In this document: positions 52,964-62,740 of the stretch, in pieces
Layout: each line of letters begins with the position of its first letter
Position numbering within the stretch: the first letter of the stretch is position 1
Origin: Caulobacter vibrioides OR37
GTDB lineage: Bacteria; Pseudomonadota; Alphaproteobacteria; Caulobacterales; Caulobacteraceae
Direction of reading: 5' to 3'
DNA length: 64,000 bases
Assembly: GCF_000372645.1 (NCBI RefSeq)
Contig: NZ_APMP01000001.1
Coordinates: 186,001 to 250,000, forward strand
Notes under the pieces: generated by a model
Told to the model about the DNA's origin: nothing
The model's input: only the letters and a program-made list of their open reading frames with translations
Databases searched by the model: none
Position numbers and translations under genes: made by a program

Positions 52964-52988
52964 CTCGGCGGTCTTTTGATGAATGGCG

Positions 52989-54050
52989 TCAGGCGGCGTT
53001 CGCCGACGCGGGCGAGGTTTCGGCCGAGGTGACGCGGTTGCGGCCGCCGCGCTTGGAGGCATAGAGCGCCGCGTCGGCGCGTTCCATGATCGAGTGGCCG
53101 CTTTCGCCCGGCTTACGCTCGGCGAAGCCCGACGAGATGGTGATCGCGCCCAGGTCCTCGTTGGTCGAGCGACGCTTGAGCATCCGAGAGGAAACCTCGA
53201 CGCGAATTTCCTCAAGGGTGTTGGAGACGGCCTTGGCGGTCTCGCGCGGGAAGATCATCGCGAACTCCTCGCCGCCGTAGCGGGCCGCGAATCGCGGCGG
53301 GGCGGCGACGCGGCCGATGACCGACGCGACGTAGCGAATGACCTGATCGCCGGTCTGGTGGCCCCAGGTGTCGTTGAAGCCCTTGAAATGGTCGATGTCG
53401 AGCACGGCCAAACAGATCGTCGTGCCGCTTTCGTCAGCCTCCTGGCAGGCGCGATCTAGTTCTTCGTCGAACGCCTTGCGATTGGCCAGATTGGTCAGGC
53501 CGTCGGTCGTGGCGTCGCGGCGGACCTGTTCGAGGTGCTCGCGCAGGCGCTCGACCTCCGAGGTCGATTCGGCCAGGCGCGCTTCGAGCGACCGGTTTTC
53601 CTTGGCGACGCGCCGGGTGGCTTCGGCGAGGCCGCCGACCAGGTTCTTGATGGCTTCGACGTCGGTGGTCTTGTCCAGGGTCTTGCTGGCGCCGGCCAAT
53701 TCCTTGCCGAAAGCCGCGTTGGACTTCTGGGCGTTCTGGATAGCCTTGGAGACGGCTTCCAGTTCCTTGGACAAGATGTCGCCCGCGTCGCGGATCTGCT
53801 GGTTCAGTCTGGCCTTGGGCAGATAGGCGGCGGCCAGTTCTTCGGAGACCAGCTCGGTCATCGGTTCGCCGAGGGAAATCAGACGGGTCAGTTCGCGGGC
53901 CAGGGCACCTTCGGGATCGGCCACATAGTGCGTCCACAGCTCGAAGTTCAATGCCGTTGGCCAGACCTGATGGCGCTCCATCAGTTCCAAAGCGCGCGAG
54001 GCGATCTTGTAGGCTTCTGGACCGCGTAGCGTGGTTTCGACGTCCGACAT
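52989..54050 (-). CDS. dgcB: GGDEF diguanylate cyclase (DgcB type)
   Basis: It makes c-di-GMP from two GTP. The 353-residue soluble protein has an N-terminal helical and coiled-coil half (about 1-175) and a GGDEF domain (about 178-345) with active-site GGEEF (259-263, RYGGEEFAMIF) and DIDHFKGFNDTWGHQTGD. The allosteric I-site RXXD five residues before GGEEF is not present (APPR), so feedback inhibition by product may be weak or differ. Position among suf and mfd genes, and the coiled-coil-GGEEF layout, match C. crescentus DgcB (CC_1850 as I recall), a driver of surface attachment and holdfast formation. Confidence 0.9.
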   Translation of the reverse strand: MSDVETTLRGPEAYKIASRALELMERHQVWPTALNFELWTHYVADPEGALARELTRLISLGEPMTELVSEELAAAYLPKARLNQQIRDAGDILSKELEAVSKAIQNAQKSNAAFGKELAGASKTLDKTTDVEAIKNLVGGLAEATRRVAKENRSLEARLAESTSEVERLREHLEQVRRDATTDGLTNLANRKAFDEELDRACQEADESGTTICLAVLDIDHFKGFNDTWGHQTGDQVIRYVASVIGRVAAPPRFAARYGGEEFAMIFPRETAKAVSNTLEEIRVEVSSRMLKRRSTNEDLGAITISSGFAERKPGESGHSIMERADAALYASKRGGRNRVTSAETSPASANAA

Positions 54051-54244
54051 GTCTTCTTCCTTGGTCGACGCGGCCCCCTGCGGCGACGCCGATCACTTGG
54101 AGCGCGAGCATAGGCCCTAGAGTTCTTACGAGCCGTTAAGAACGAACGCCGTTCGCTTGCGCGATGACCTAGTCTCGCGCATGGTGAACGCTGATAAGGT
54201 GAGCCTCGCGCCGACAGGGCGGGCCGCGGGAGGAGCGACAGATC

Positions 54245-55702
54245 ATGAACGCACCGGTTAATCTGACTTTGGACGCTCACAAGGCGCTCATGGACGACGT
54301 CTTGCGGAGGCAAAAGGCCGCGCACCTGCGCGACGGTCCGCCCAGCGCGGAGAAGCGGATCGACTGGCTGAACCGCTGTATCGACCTCCTTGTCGGGCAT
54401 CAGGCGGAGATCGCCAAGGCGGTCAACGCTGACTTCGGGGCGCGCTCGGCCGACGCCACGGCCCTGACGGACGTGGCCGGGTCGATCGGCCCGCTGAAGT
54501 TCGCCCGCGACAACCTCGCCAAGTGGATGAAGCCCGAGAAGCGCAAGACGACCCCGGCGATCCTGGGCCTGTTCGGCGCGAAGGCTCAAATCCAGTACCA
54601 GCCCAAGGGCGTGGTCGGGGTGATCAGTCCGTGGAACTTTCCGGTCAACCTGACCTTCGCGCCACTCGCGGGCGTGTTCGCGGCCGGAAACCGGGCGATG
54701 ATCAAGCCATCGGAATTCACGCCCGCCACCTCGGACCTGCTCAAGGCGATGTTCGCCAAGGCCTTTTCCGAGGAGGAGGTCGCGGTCTTCGTCGGTGGAC
54801 CCGAAGTGGGTCAAGCCTTCTCGGGCCTGGCCTTCGATCACCTGGTTTTCACCGGCGCGACCTCCGTGGCCAAGCACGTGATGCGAGCGGCGGCCGAGAA
54901 CCTGGTGCCGGTGACGCTGGAATTGGGCGGCAAGAGTCCGGTGATCCTGTCGCGCGGCGCCGACATGGCCACGGCCGCGGCGCGGATCATGAACGGCAAG
55001 ACCCTGAACGCCGGACAGATCTGTTTGGCGCCCGACTATGTGTTCGCGCCCCAGGACCAGGTCGAGACCTTCGTCGAGGAGGCCAAGGCCGCCGTCGGCC
55101 GCTATTTCCCGACCATCAAGGACAATCCCGACTACACCGCCGTGGTCGCCCAGCGCCATTACGACCGCGTGAAGGGCTATGTGGATGACGCCCGCGCCAA
55201 GGGCGCTCGCATCGTCGAGATCAATCCGGCCGGCGAGGACCTGTCGCAGCAGGAGCACCGCAAGATCGCCCCGACCCTGATCCTGGACCCCACCGACGAC
55301 ATGAAGGTGATGCAGGAGGAGATCTTCGGACCCGTCCTGCCGGTGAAGACCTACAAGTCCGTCGACGAGGCCGTCGACTATGTGAACGCCCGCGAGCGGC
55401 CGCTGGCGCTCTACTGGTTCGGGACCGACGATGCCGAGAAGGATCGGGTGCTGGCGCGCACTACCAGTGGCGGCGTGACGGTCAACGACGTCATCTTCCA
55501 CGTCGCCCAGGAGGAGCTGCCCTTCGGCGGCATTGGTCCGGCCGGCATGGGCGCCTATCACGGCCACGACGGCTTCCTCGAATTCAGCCACAAGAAGGCG
55601 GTGTTCCAGCAACTGAAGAAGGACATCGCGCCGATGCTGGCGCTGCGTCCGCCTTATGGCGAAGGCATCCGCAAGTACTTGGCGGATCAGATCAAGCGGT
55701 AG
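54245..55702 (+). CDS. calB: Coniferyl-aldehyde-dehydrogenase-type aldehyde dehydrogenase
   Basis: A 485-residue NAD(P)-linked aldehyde dehydrogenase. It shows VGVISPWNFPVNLTFAPLAGVFAAGN (nucleotide side), FTGATSVAKHVM, TLELGGKSPV with the catalytic Glu, and GQICLAPDYVF with the nucleophilic Cys. EEIFGPVLPVKTY and QEELPFGGIGPAGMGAYHG are typical. The closest family subgroup is coniferyl aldehyde dehydrogenase, which oxidises aromatic aldehydes from lignin, but this subgroup is used loosely. GGAGGAG before the ATG is a good ribosome binding site. It ends at a bidirectional terminator. Confidence 0.9.
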   Translation: MNAPVNLTLDAHKALMDDVLRRQKAAHLRDGPPSAEKRIDWLNRCIDLLVGHQAEIAKAVNADFGARSADATALTDVAGSIGPLKFARDNLAKWMKPEKRKTTPAILGLFGAKAQIQYQPKGVVGVISPWNFPVNLTFAPLAGVFAAGNRAMIKPSEFTPATSDLLKAMFAKAFSEEEVAVFVGGPEVGQAFSGLAFDHLVFTGATSVAKHVMRAAAENLVPVTLELGGKSPVILSRGADMATAAARIMNGKTLNAGQICLAPDYVFAPQDQVETFVEEAKAAVGRYFPTIKDNPDYTAVVAQRHYDRVKGYVDDARAKGARIVEINPAGEDLSQQEHRKIAPTLILDPTDDMKVMQEEIFGPVLPVKTYKSVDEAVDYVNARERPLALYWFGTDDAEKDRVLARTTSGGVTVNDVIFHVAQEELPFGGIGPAGMGAYHGHDGFLEFSHKKAVFQQLKKDIAPMLALRPPYGEGIRKYLADQIKR

Positions 55703-55743
55703 CGTCGAGGCCTCGGCCCGGCGCGCGCTGGGCGGAACATGAA

Positions 55744-55773
55744 AAAGGCGCCGGATGATCGTCCGGCGCCTTT
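55744..55773. terminator. Bidirectional terminator between calB and the helicase gene
   Basis: AAAGGCGCCGGA (55744-55755) pairs perfectly with TCCGGCGCCTTT (55762-55773) around TGATCG, with an A-run on the left. It serves the two converging genes. Confidence 0.88.
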
Positions 55774-55796
55774 GACGTTCGTGGGGCTGGAGAGCC

Positions 55797-57347
55797 TCAG
55801 TTGTCGGTATTGGCCTTGGCGACGCCCGGCGTGGGGCGGGCCAGGAAAGCCGGGATGTCGGCGCCGAAGCCGACCACGCGCCGATCGTCGTCGTCGCGGT
55901 CCCGGACCGGCTGGACGCCGCGCACGGGACGTTCGGGGCGCTCGGGACGGGCGGCGCGCGGTTCGGCCTCGATCGGGGCCGGAGCGACCGTTCTCGGCTC
56001 GCGCGGCTCGCGGTCGCGGCGCGGCCTGCGTTCGCGGGCCGGACGCTCCTCAAGGGCTTCCGGCGCGTCGGCGGCGACTTCGGCGGGCGTCTCGGCGGCG
56101 TCCTCGGAGCGCCCGCGACGGCCGCGGCCGCCACGTTCTTCCCGGTCGCCGCGATCACGGCCGCCGCGCTTGCGATCGCGGTCGCCCTCGCGCTTGACCG
56201 TGACGGCGTTCGAGTAGTCGAGGTCCAGCTTCTCTTCCTCGGGCGTCGAGCCGATCAGCTTGATGACCTTGTCGAAGCCCTTGTCGTCGGACGGCGTCAC
56301 CAGCATGTAGGCTTCGCCGGTGCGCCCAGCGCGGCCCGTGCGGCCGATCCGGTGCACATAGTCGTCGGCGTGGTGCGGGACGTCGTAGTTGAAGACGTGG
56401 CTGACCGCCGGAATATCCAGGCCGCGCGCGGCGACGTCGGAGGCCACCAGGATCTTCAGCGCGCCCGAACGGAAGTCCGCGAGGGTCTTCATCCGCTGGG
56501 TCTGGTCCAGGTCGCCATGGATCGGGGCGGCGTCGAAACCATGCACCTTCAGCGACTTGGCGACGATGTCGACCTCGGTCTTGCGGTTGCAGAAGACGAT
56601 GCCGGTCTCGATGCCGGCCTTCTCGATCAATGCCCGCAGAGCCAGTCGCTTGGCCTTGGGATCGGAGGAGGGCACCTTGACCAGGCGCTGGGTGATGTTG
56701 GCGTTGGTTGTCGCCGGGCGAGCCACCTCGATCCGGACCGGGTCGCGGAGGAACTGCTTGGTCAGGCGGGTGATTTCCGGCGGCATGGTCGCCGAGAAGA
56801 ACAGGGTCTGCTTCTTCGGCGGCGTCAGCTTGAAGATGCGCTCGATGTCGGGGATGAAGCCCATGTCGAGCATCCGGTCGGCCTCGTCGACCACCATCAT
56901 CTGCACGCCGGTCATCAGGAGCTTGCCGCGCTCGAAGTGGTCGAGCAGGCGGCCGGGCGTGGCGATCAGCACGTCGACGCCGCGGTCCAGCTTCTTTTCC
57001 TGGTCGCCGAACGAGACGCCGCCGATCAGCAGCGCCCAAGAGAGCTTGGTGCCCTTGGCGTATTTCTCGAAGCTGGCGGCGACCTGGTCGGCCAGTTCGC
57101 GGGTCGGGGCGATGACCAGGGCCCGCGGCATCCGGGCCTTGGCGCGGCCCGAGGCGAGGCGATCGACCATCGGAAGGGTGAAGGCGGCGGTCTTGCCGGT
57201 GCCCGTCTGGGCGATGCCGAGGACGTCCTGGCCCGCGAGGGCGACCGGAATGGCCTGGGCTTGAATGGGGGTCGCGGTGGTATAGCCGGTGTCGGCGACC
57301 GCCTGCAGGGTCGTGGGCGAAAGCCCGAGGTCGGAAAATTCGGTCAT
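55797..57347 (-). CDS. rhlE: DEAD-box RNA helicase (RhlE type)
   Basis: A 516-residue ATP-dependent RNA helicase. The motifs are all visible: Q-motif (FSDLGLSPTTLQAVADTGY...TPIQAQ), I AQTGTGKT, Ia PTRELADQ, II VDEADRMLDMGF, III SATMP, V ASDVAARGLDIP and VI HRIGRTGRAGRTG. The C-terminal tail (about 385-516) is Arg/Glu/Asp-rich and low complexity, as in RhlE proteins that join RNase E in the alphaproteobacterial degradosome. ATG 57347 (MTEFSDLGL) is the family start; the longer frame adds 39 unrelated residues. The assignment among RhlE/RhlB/DeaD paralogues is by similarity only. Confidence 0.92.
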   Translation of the reverse strand: MTEFSDLGLSPTTLQAVADTGYTTATPIQAQAIPVALAGQDVLGIAQTGTGKTAAFTLPMVDRLASGRAKARMPRALVIAPTRELADQVAASFEKYAKGTKLSWALLIGGVSFGDQEKKLDRGVDVLIATPGRLLDHFERGKLLMTGVQMMVVDEADRMLDMGFIPDIERIFKLTPPKKQTLFFSATMPPEITRLTKQFLRDPVRIEVARPATTNANITQRLVKVPSSDPKAKRLALRALIEKAGIETGIVFCNRKTEVDIVAKSLKVHGFDAAPIHGDLDQTQRMKTLADFRSGALKILVASDVAARGLDIPAVSHVFNYDVPHHADDYVHRIGRTGRAGRTGEAYMLVTPSDDKGFDKVIKLIGSTPEEEKLDLDYSNAVTVKREGDRDRKRGGRDRGDREERGGRGRRGRSEDAAETPAEVAADAPEALEERPARERRPRRDREPREPRTVAPAPIEAEPRAARPERPERPVRGVQPVRDRDDDDRRVVGFGADIPAFLARPTPGVAKANTDN

Positions 57348-57568
57348 TACACGCTGGTCTGATCCGGAGCCGCCCGTGCTTGGGCGAGCGGGCGGCGCGG
57401 ATTCGCCAGACCTGCTCCGAAGTTGGGGATAAATAGGCCGAAAGTCGGCAAAGTCAATCTCCACAAGGCGATAGGGGGTATTCGGAGCTTTGCTCGGAAC
57501 GACTGTGCGGACCTGAAAACGCCGTGGCGCTGGCGCCGCGTCGATGCTCGCTCTATATCCGCCGACAC

Positions 57569-57862
57569 ATGAGCATCGACCACGACTCCCGCCTCCGGCG
57601 CCTTCGGTTCCGCGCCTGGCATCGCGGTTTCCGGGAAGCGGACCTGATCCTTGGGCCGTTTGCGGACATCCATGGCCCGAGCCTGACGCCCGAGCAGTTC
57701 GACACCCTGGAAACCCTGCTGGAACAGTCGGACCGCGAGATCTACGCCTGGATCGTCGGCCAGGAGGCCACGCCCGAACGGTTCGAGACGGACGTCATGG
57801 CGATGATCCGCGCGTTCAGGTTCCAGGCGCACGCCTCGCGCCCCGCCGGCGACGGCGCCTGA
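57569..57862 (+). CDS. sdhE: FAD assembly factor SdhE (succinate dehydrogenase)
   Basis: A 97-residue helical protein that helps attach FAD to SdhA. The defining RGxxE motif is in WHRGFREADLILG (about residues 17-29), followed by LTPEQFDTLETLLEQSDREIYAWIVG. Length and layout are standard. ATG 57569 is preferred; the upstream frame is unrelated. mfd begins 21 bases after its stop, a common pairing in Alphaproteobacteria. Confidence 0.93.
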   Translation: MSIDHDSRLRRLRFRAWHRGFREADLILGPFADIHGPSLTPEQFDTLETLLEQSDREIYAWIVGQEATPERFETDVMAMIRAFRFQAHASRPAGDGA

Positions 57863-57883
57863 CCCTTTAGATCAAGAGACCCG

Positions 57884-60800
57884 ATGGCCTACGACGCCAA
57901 ACAGATCGCCAAGGCCGCCGGCGGCCTGACCCTCGCCGGCGCGCCGGAAGGCTTCGACGCGCTGGTGATGGCCGACATCGCCCGGGCGCGCGGCGGCCTG
58001 ACCGCGTTCGTGGCCCGGGACACCGCGCGCGCCAACGCTTTCGTCGACGCCCTGAAGTTTTTCGCGCCCGAGATCGAGGCCGTGCCAATGCCGTCGTGGG
58101 ATTGCCTTCCCTACGACCGCATTGGTCCGTCGTCGGGCGTCTCGGCCACGCGGATGGCGACCTTGTCGCGCCTGGCCAGGGGCCTGGGCGACGGCAAGCC
58201 GGCCATGCTGGTCATCGCCGCGCCAGCGCTGTTGCAGCGTGTGCCGACGAAGGATGTGCTGCTGCGCGCCAGCTATAGCGCCAAGGTCGGCGCCGTGGTC
58301 GATATCAAGGACCTTGAGCGCTATTTCGCCGTCAACGGCTATGCCCGCGCCTCCACCGTCTCCGAGCGGGGCGAGTTCGCGATCCGCGGCGGCGTCATCG
58401 ACGTCTATCCGCCGGCCGCCGAGGAGCCCGTTCGCCTCGACCTGTTCGGCGACACGCTGGAGAGCATCCGCGCCTTCGATCCCGAGACCCAACGCTCGAC
58501 CAAGCAACTGACCGAGATCAATCTCCTTCCGGTCAGCGAGGCCTTGCTGGACGCCGACGGCATCTCGCGCTTCCGCAAGGGCTATGTCGCCGAGTTCGGC
58601 GCGCCCGGCGACGATCCCTTGTACGCCACCGTCAGCGAGGGCGGCCGTCGCGCCGGGTTGGAGCACTGGCTGCCGCTGTTCTACGAGCGGATGGCCAGCC
58701 TGTTCGACTATCTGCCGGCCGGCGCCCTGATCGGCGTCGACCACCAGGCGACCGAGGCGCGGGACGAGCGCCTGTCGATGATCCTGGACGCCTATGAGGC
58801 GCGGTCGCAGGCCGATCGCAAATCCTCGTACCGCCCTCTGCCGCCCGAGGCGCTGTATCTGACGGTGGAGGAGTGGGAGCGGGAGATCGCCGATCGCCCG
58901 AACCGTCGCTTCACGCCGTTCCAGCCGCAGGGGCTGGACGTCGTCGACATGGGCGCGAAGCTGGGCCGGGTCTTCGCCGCCGAACGCGCCCAGGACAGCG
59001 TCAACCTGTTCGAGGCCACCGCGGCCCACGCCCGCGATCTCGCGGGCAAAGGAAAACGCGTGCTGTTCGCCTCGTGGTCCGAGGGCTCGTCCGAGCGCCT
59101 GGGGACCATGCTGGGCGATCATGGTCTGAAGAAGATCCCGTATGCCGGCTACTGGCAGGCGGCCAAGGCCAATGACCCCAAGGTTCCGCAGCGGGTCGTG
59201 CTGCCGCTGGACCACGGCTTCGAGACCGACAGCCTGGCGGTCATTTCAGAGACCGACATCCTGGGCGACCGTCTGGCGCGGCCGCGCAAGAAGCGCCGCG
59301 CCGCCAACTTCCTGGCCGAGGCCTCGGCCCTGACGCCGGGCGATCTGGTCGTCCACATCGATCACGGCATCGGCCGCTACGAGGGCCTGAAGACGCTCGA
59401 CGTGCAGGGCGCGCCACACGACTGCCTGGACCTGCTCTACGGCGGCGAGGCCAAGCTCTATCTGCCGGTCGAGAATATCGACCTCCTGACCCGTTACGGC
59501 GCGGCCGACGCCGACAACGTTCAGCTGGACAAGCTGGGCGGCGCGGCCTGGCAGGGACGCAAGGCCAAGGCGCGCGAGCGTCTGCGGGTCATGGCCGAGG
59601 GCCTGATCCAGATCGCAGCCGCGCGCCAGCTCAAGCATGTCGAGGAGACCGATCCGCCGTCGGGCGTGTTCGACGAGTTCTGCGCCCGCTTCCCCTACGA
59701 GGAGACGGACGACCAGCTGAACGCCATCCACGACGTGCTGGAGGACTTGGCGTCCGGCAAGCCGATGGATCGCCTGATCTGCGGGGACGTCGGCTTCGGC
59801 AAGACCGAGGTGGCCCTCCGTGCGGCCTTCGTCGTGGCGATGAGCGGCAAGCAGGTGGCCGTGGTCTGCCCAACGACCCTCTTGGCCCGCCAGCACTACA
59901 AGACCTTCAAGGACCGTTTCCAGGGCTGGCCCGTGAAGGTCACGCGTCTGTCGCGCCTGGTCACCGGCAAGGAAGCCGCCGACACCCGCGCCGGCCTGGC
60001 CGACGGCAGCCTGGAGATCGTGGTCGGCACCCACGCCATTCTGTCCAAGCAGGTGTCGTTCAAGGACCTGGGCCTGGTCATCGTCGACGAGGAACAGCAC
60101 TTCGGCGTCAAGCACAAGGAGAAGCTCAAGGAGCTTCGCGCCGACGTGCACATGCTGACCCTGACCGCCACGCCGATCCCGCGCACCCTGCAGATGGCGC
60201 TGTCGGGCATCCGGGAGATGTCGATCATCGCCACGCCGCCCGTCGATCGCCTGGCGGTGCGCACCTACATCAGCCCGTTCGATCCTGTGACGCTGCGCGA
60301 GGCGCTGCTGCGCGAGAAGTACCGTGGCGGCCAGTCTTACTACGTGGTGCCGCGCATCAAGGACCTGGAGGACATCGAGAAGTTCCTGCGCGTCCATGTG
60401 CCGGAGGTGAAGTACGTCGTCGGCCATGGCCAGATGGCGGCCACCCAGCTGGAAGACGTGATGACGGCCTTCTACGAGGGCCAGTACGACGTGCTTCTCG
60501 CGACGACGATCGTCGAGAGTGGGCTGGATATCCCCTCGGCCAACACGTTGATCGTCCACCGCGCCGACATGTTCGGCCTGGCCCAACTCTACCAGATCCG
60601 GGGCCGGGTCGGCCGCTCCAAGGCGCGCGCCTACGCCTATCTGACCACGCCGGTCGAGAAGTCGCTGACCCTGTCGGCGGAAAAGCGCCTGCAAGTGCTG
60701 CAATCGCTGGACAGCCTGGGCGCAGGCTTCCAGCTGGCCAGCCACGACCTTGACCAGCGCGGCGGCGGCAACCTGCTGGGCGACGAGCAGAGCGGCCACA

Positions 60801-61351
60801 TCAAGGAGATCGGGGTCGAGCTCTATCAGCAGATGCTGGAGGACGCGGTCGCGGAGCTGAAGCAGCGGCAGGGCCAGGAAGCCCTGCTGGAAGACCGGGG
60901 CTGGTCGCCGCAGATCAATACCGGCGCCGCCGTGATGATCCCGGACGACTATGTGCCCGACCTGAACGTGCGCCTGTCGCTCTATCGCCGTCTGTCGGAA
61001 GCCGAGCAGGCCGCCGACCGCGAAGCCCTGGCCGCCGAAATGATCGATCGCTTCGGCCCCCTGCCGCCCGAGACCGACTCGTTGCTCAAGGTCGTGGCGA
61101 TCAAGGGGCTGTGCCGCGAGGCCAATGTCGCCAAGATCGACGTCGGTCCCAAGGGCGCGGTCGTGGCCTTCCGCAACGACGAATTCGCCAACCCGCTGGC
61201 GCTGGTTCAGTTCGTGGCCAAGAACAGCCTGATCTGGAAGGCCCGACCCGACCAGAAGGTCGTGGTCAAGGGCGAGTGGGACACGCCGGCCCAGCGGCTC
61301 GACGCGGCCGAGAAGATCCTGACCGCGCTGTCCAAGCTGGCCAAGGCCTGA
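57884..61351 (+). CDS. mfd: Transcription-repair coupling factor Mfd
   Basis: Mfd removes RNA polymerase stalled at DNA lesions and recruits UvrA. The 1155-residue protein has the UvrB-like N-terminal domains (PSWDCLPYDRIGPSSGVSATRMATLSRL and RGEFAIRGGVIDVYP), the RNA-polymerase-interacting domain (TPGDLVVHIDHGIGRYEGL), the RecG-like helicase core with Walker A CGDVGFGKTEVALRA, DEEQHFGVKHKEKLK and GRVGRSKARAYAYL, and a C-terminal regulatory domain (about 1000-1155, DLNVRLSLYRRL). Length is full for the family. Confidence 0.97.
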   Translation: MAYDAKQIAKAAGGLTLAGAPEGFDALVMADIARARGGLTAFVARDTARANAFVDALKFFAPEIEAVPMPSWDCLPYDRIGPSSGVSATRMATLSRLARGLGDGKPAMLVIAAPALLQRVPTKDVLLRASYSAKVGAVVDIKDLERYFAVNGYARASTVSERGEFAIRGGVIDVYPPAAEEPVRLDLFGDTLESIRAFDPETQRSTKQLTEINLLPVSEALLDADGISRFRKGYVAEFGAPGDDPLYATVSEGGRRAGLEHWLPLFYERMASLFDYLPAGALIGVDHQATEARDERLSMILDAYEARSQADRKSSYRPLPPEALYLTVEEWEREIADRPNRRFTPFQPQGLDVVDMGAKLGRVFAAERAQDSVNLFEATAAHARDLAGKGKRVLFASWSEGSSERLGTMLGDHGLKKIPYAGYWQAAKANDPKVPQRVVLPLDHGFETDSLAVISETDILGDRLARPRKKRRAANFLAEASALTPGDLVVHIDHGIGRYEGLKTLDVQGAPHDCLDLLYGGEAKLYLPVENIDLLTRYGAADADNVQLDKLGGAAWQGRKAKARERLRVMAEGLIQIAAARQLKHVEETDPPSGVFDEFCARFPYEETDDQLNAIHDVLEDLASGKPMDRLICGDVGFGKTEVALRAAFVVAMSGKQVAVVCPTTLLARQHYKTFKDRFQGWPVKVTRLSRLVTGKEAADTRAGLADGSLEIVVGTHAILSKQVSFKDLGLVIVDEEQHFGVKHKEKLKELRADVHMLTLTATPIPRTLQMALSGIREMSIIATPPVDRLAVRTYISPFDPVTLREALLREKYRGGQSYYVVPRIKDLEDIEKFLRVHVPEVKYVVGHGQMAATQLEDVMTAFYEGQYDVLLATTIVESGLDIPSANTLIVHRADMFGLAQLYQIRGRVGRSKARAYAYLTTPVEKSLTLSAEKRLQVLQSLDSLGAGFQLASHDLDQRGGGNLLGDEQSGHIKEIGVELYQQMLEDAVAELKQRQGQEALLEDRGWSPQINTGAAVMIPDDYVPDLNVRLSLYRRLSEAEQAADREALAAEMIDRFGPLPPETDSLLKVVAIKGLCREANVAKIDVGPKGAVVAFRNDEFANPLALVQFVAKNSLIWKARPDQKVVVKGEWDTPAQRLDAAEKILTALSKLAKA

Positions 61352-61359
61352 GCCCGAAC

Positions 61360-61390
61360 GCCTTCCATCGGTGCCGCGCCGATGGAAGGC
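61360..61390. terminator. Hairpin between mfd and the KAS III-like gene
   Basis: GCCTTCCATCGG (61360-61371) pairs perfectly with CCGATGGAAGGC (61379-61390) around a 7-base loop, extended by GCCC/GGGC outside. It lies between two converging genes. Confidence 0.75.
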
Positions 61391-61400
61391 TTGGGCCCCT

Positions 61401-62516
61401 CTAGCGCTTGCGCACGAACACCGTGCCGGCCGAATAGCCCGCGCCGAAGCTGCAGATCAGGCCGGTTTCGCCGGCGGCGAAATCGTCATTGGCCGAATGG
61501 AAGGCGATGATCGAGCCGGCCGAGCTGGTATTGGCGTACTCGTCCAGGATGATGACGTTCTCGCCGGGAGCGGGGTCGCGGCCGAGCACCTTGCGCCCGA
61601 TCATCTCGTTCATGTTGATATTGGCCTGGTGCAGCCACAGGCGCTTGAGGCCGGTCGGGTCGACGCCCAGGTCGGCGGCGTGTTCGATGATCATCTCGCT
61701 GACCATCGGCACGACCTCGCGGAACACCTTGCGGCCTTCCTGGACGAACAGCTTGTCCTTGGCGCCGACGCCTTCCGGCGCGGCGCGGTTCAGGAAGCCG
61801 AAGTTGTTGCGGATATTGTTGGAGAACACGGTCTTCAGGCGCGTTCCCAGGATTTCCCAGCCGCCCTTGGCCAGGTCCGCGTCCTCGACGATCACCGCCG
61901 TGGCCACGTCGCCGAAGATGAAGTGGCTGTCGCGGTCCTTGAAGTTCAGGTGGCCCGAGCAGATCTCGGGATTGACCATCAGCACGGCCTTGGCGCTGCC
62001 GGTGGCGACGAAGTCAGCGGCGGTCTTGATGCCGAAGGTGGCCGACGAACAGGCCACGTTCATGTCGAAGGCGAAGCCGTCTATGCCCAGCGCCTGCTGC
62101 ACCTCGATGGCCATGGCCGGATAGGGGCGCTGCATGTTCGAGGCCGCGCAGATCACCGCGCCGATCTCGGACACGGGCTTGCCCCAGCGGGCGATGGCGT
62201 CCTTGGCCGCCTCGACCGCCATTTCGGCGAGGATGGAAATCTCCTCGTTGGGACGCTCGGGAATGATCGGACGCATGACCTCCGGATCGACGATGCCGTC
62301 CTTGTTCATCACGAAGCGCGCCTTGATGCCGGAGGCCTTCTCGATGAACTCGGGCGAGGAGGGGGCCAGGGCGACCACCTCGCCGGCCGCGATGGCCTCG
62401 GCGTTGGCGGCGTTGAAGCGCTCGACGAAGGTGTTGAAGGCCTCGACCAGCTCGGCGTTCGAAATGCTGTGAGGCGGGGTGTACAGCCCCGTGGCGGCGA
62501 TGACGGCTTGCGGCAA
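61401..62516 (-). CDS. Beta-ketoacyl-ACP synthase III-like (FabH-like) thiolase-fold enzyme
   Basis: A 371-residue KAS III-type condensing enzyme. The catalytic Cys is in FDMNVACSSATFGIKTA, His in LWLHQANINMNEM and Asn in EYANTSSAGSI, the C-H-N triad of KAS III. The N-terminal IAATGLYTPPHSISNAELV is typical. It carries a longer lid region (about 25-95) than housekeeping FabH and groups with FabH-like proteins (PqsBC/OleA-type) that may join longer acyl chains. Most likely start is TTG 62516 (PQAVIAATGL), because ATGs upstream add residues across an unrelated stretch; the start is uncertain. Confidence 0.85.
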   Translation of the reverse strand: MPQAVIAATGLYTPPHSISNAELVEAFNTFVERFNAANAEAIAAGEVVALAPSSPEFIEKASGIKARFVMNKDGIVDPEVMRPIIPERPNEEISILAEMAVEAAKDAIARWGKPVSEIGAVICAASNMQRPYPAMAIEVQQALGIDGFAFDMNVACSSATFGIKTAADFVATGSAKAVLMVNPEICSGHLNFKDRDSHFIFGDVATAVIVEDADLAKGGWEILGTRLKTVFSNNIRNNFGFLNRAAPEGVGAKDKLFVQEGRKVFREVVPMVSEMIIEHAADLGVDPTGLKRLWLHQANINMNEMIGRKVLGRDPAPGENVIILDEYANTSSAGSIIAFHSANDDFAAGETGLICSFGAGYSAGTVFVRKR

Positions 62517-62740
62517 GGCGACGGTCCCGATGATGCGCGCGGGCCTAGGAGCCCGCGTTCTGACGTTTGTTTGACCCGTAGATAGCATGGATGGCGGCGC
62601 CGTCATCCCCGTGGCTTTGGGGCCACGACACGCAATGGCCTTGAACCCGGCCGTGAACCGCCCCACGCCCGCCGCGTTATCCGCATAGCCCTAGGCTGGC
62701 TGAGGGAGCTGAAGAGTACGCGTAGCATAGGAGTTCAACG

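Noticed and set aside
54139-54155. GAAC-N7-GTTC upstream of dgcB as an SOS box
   Set aside because: The halves are inverted, not direct, so it does not match the LexA operator of this group.
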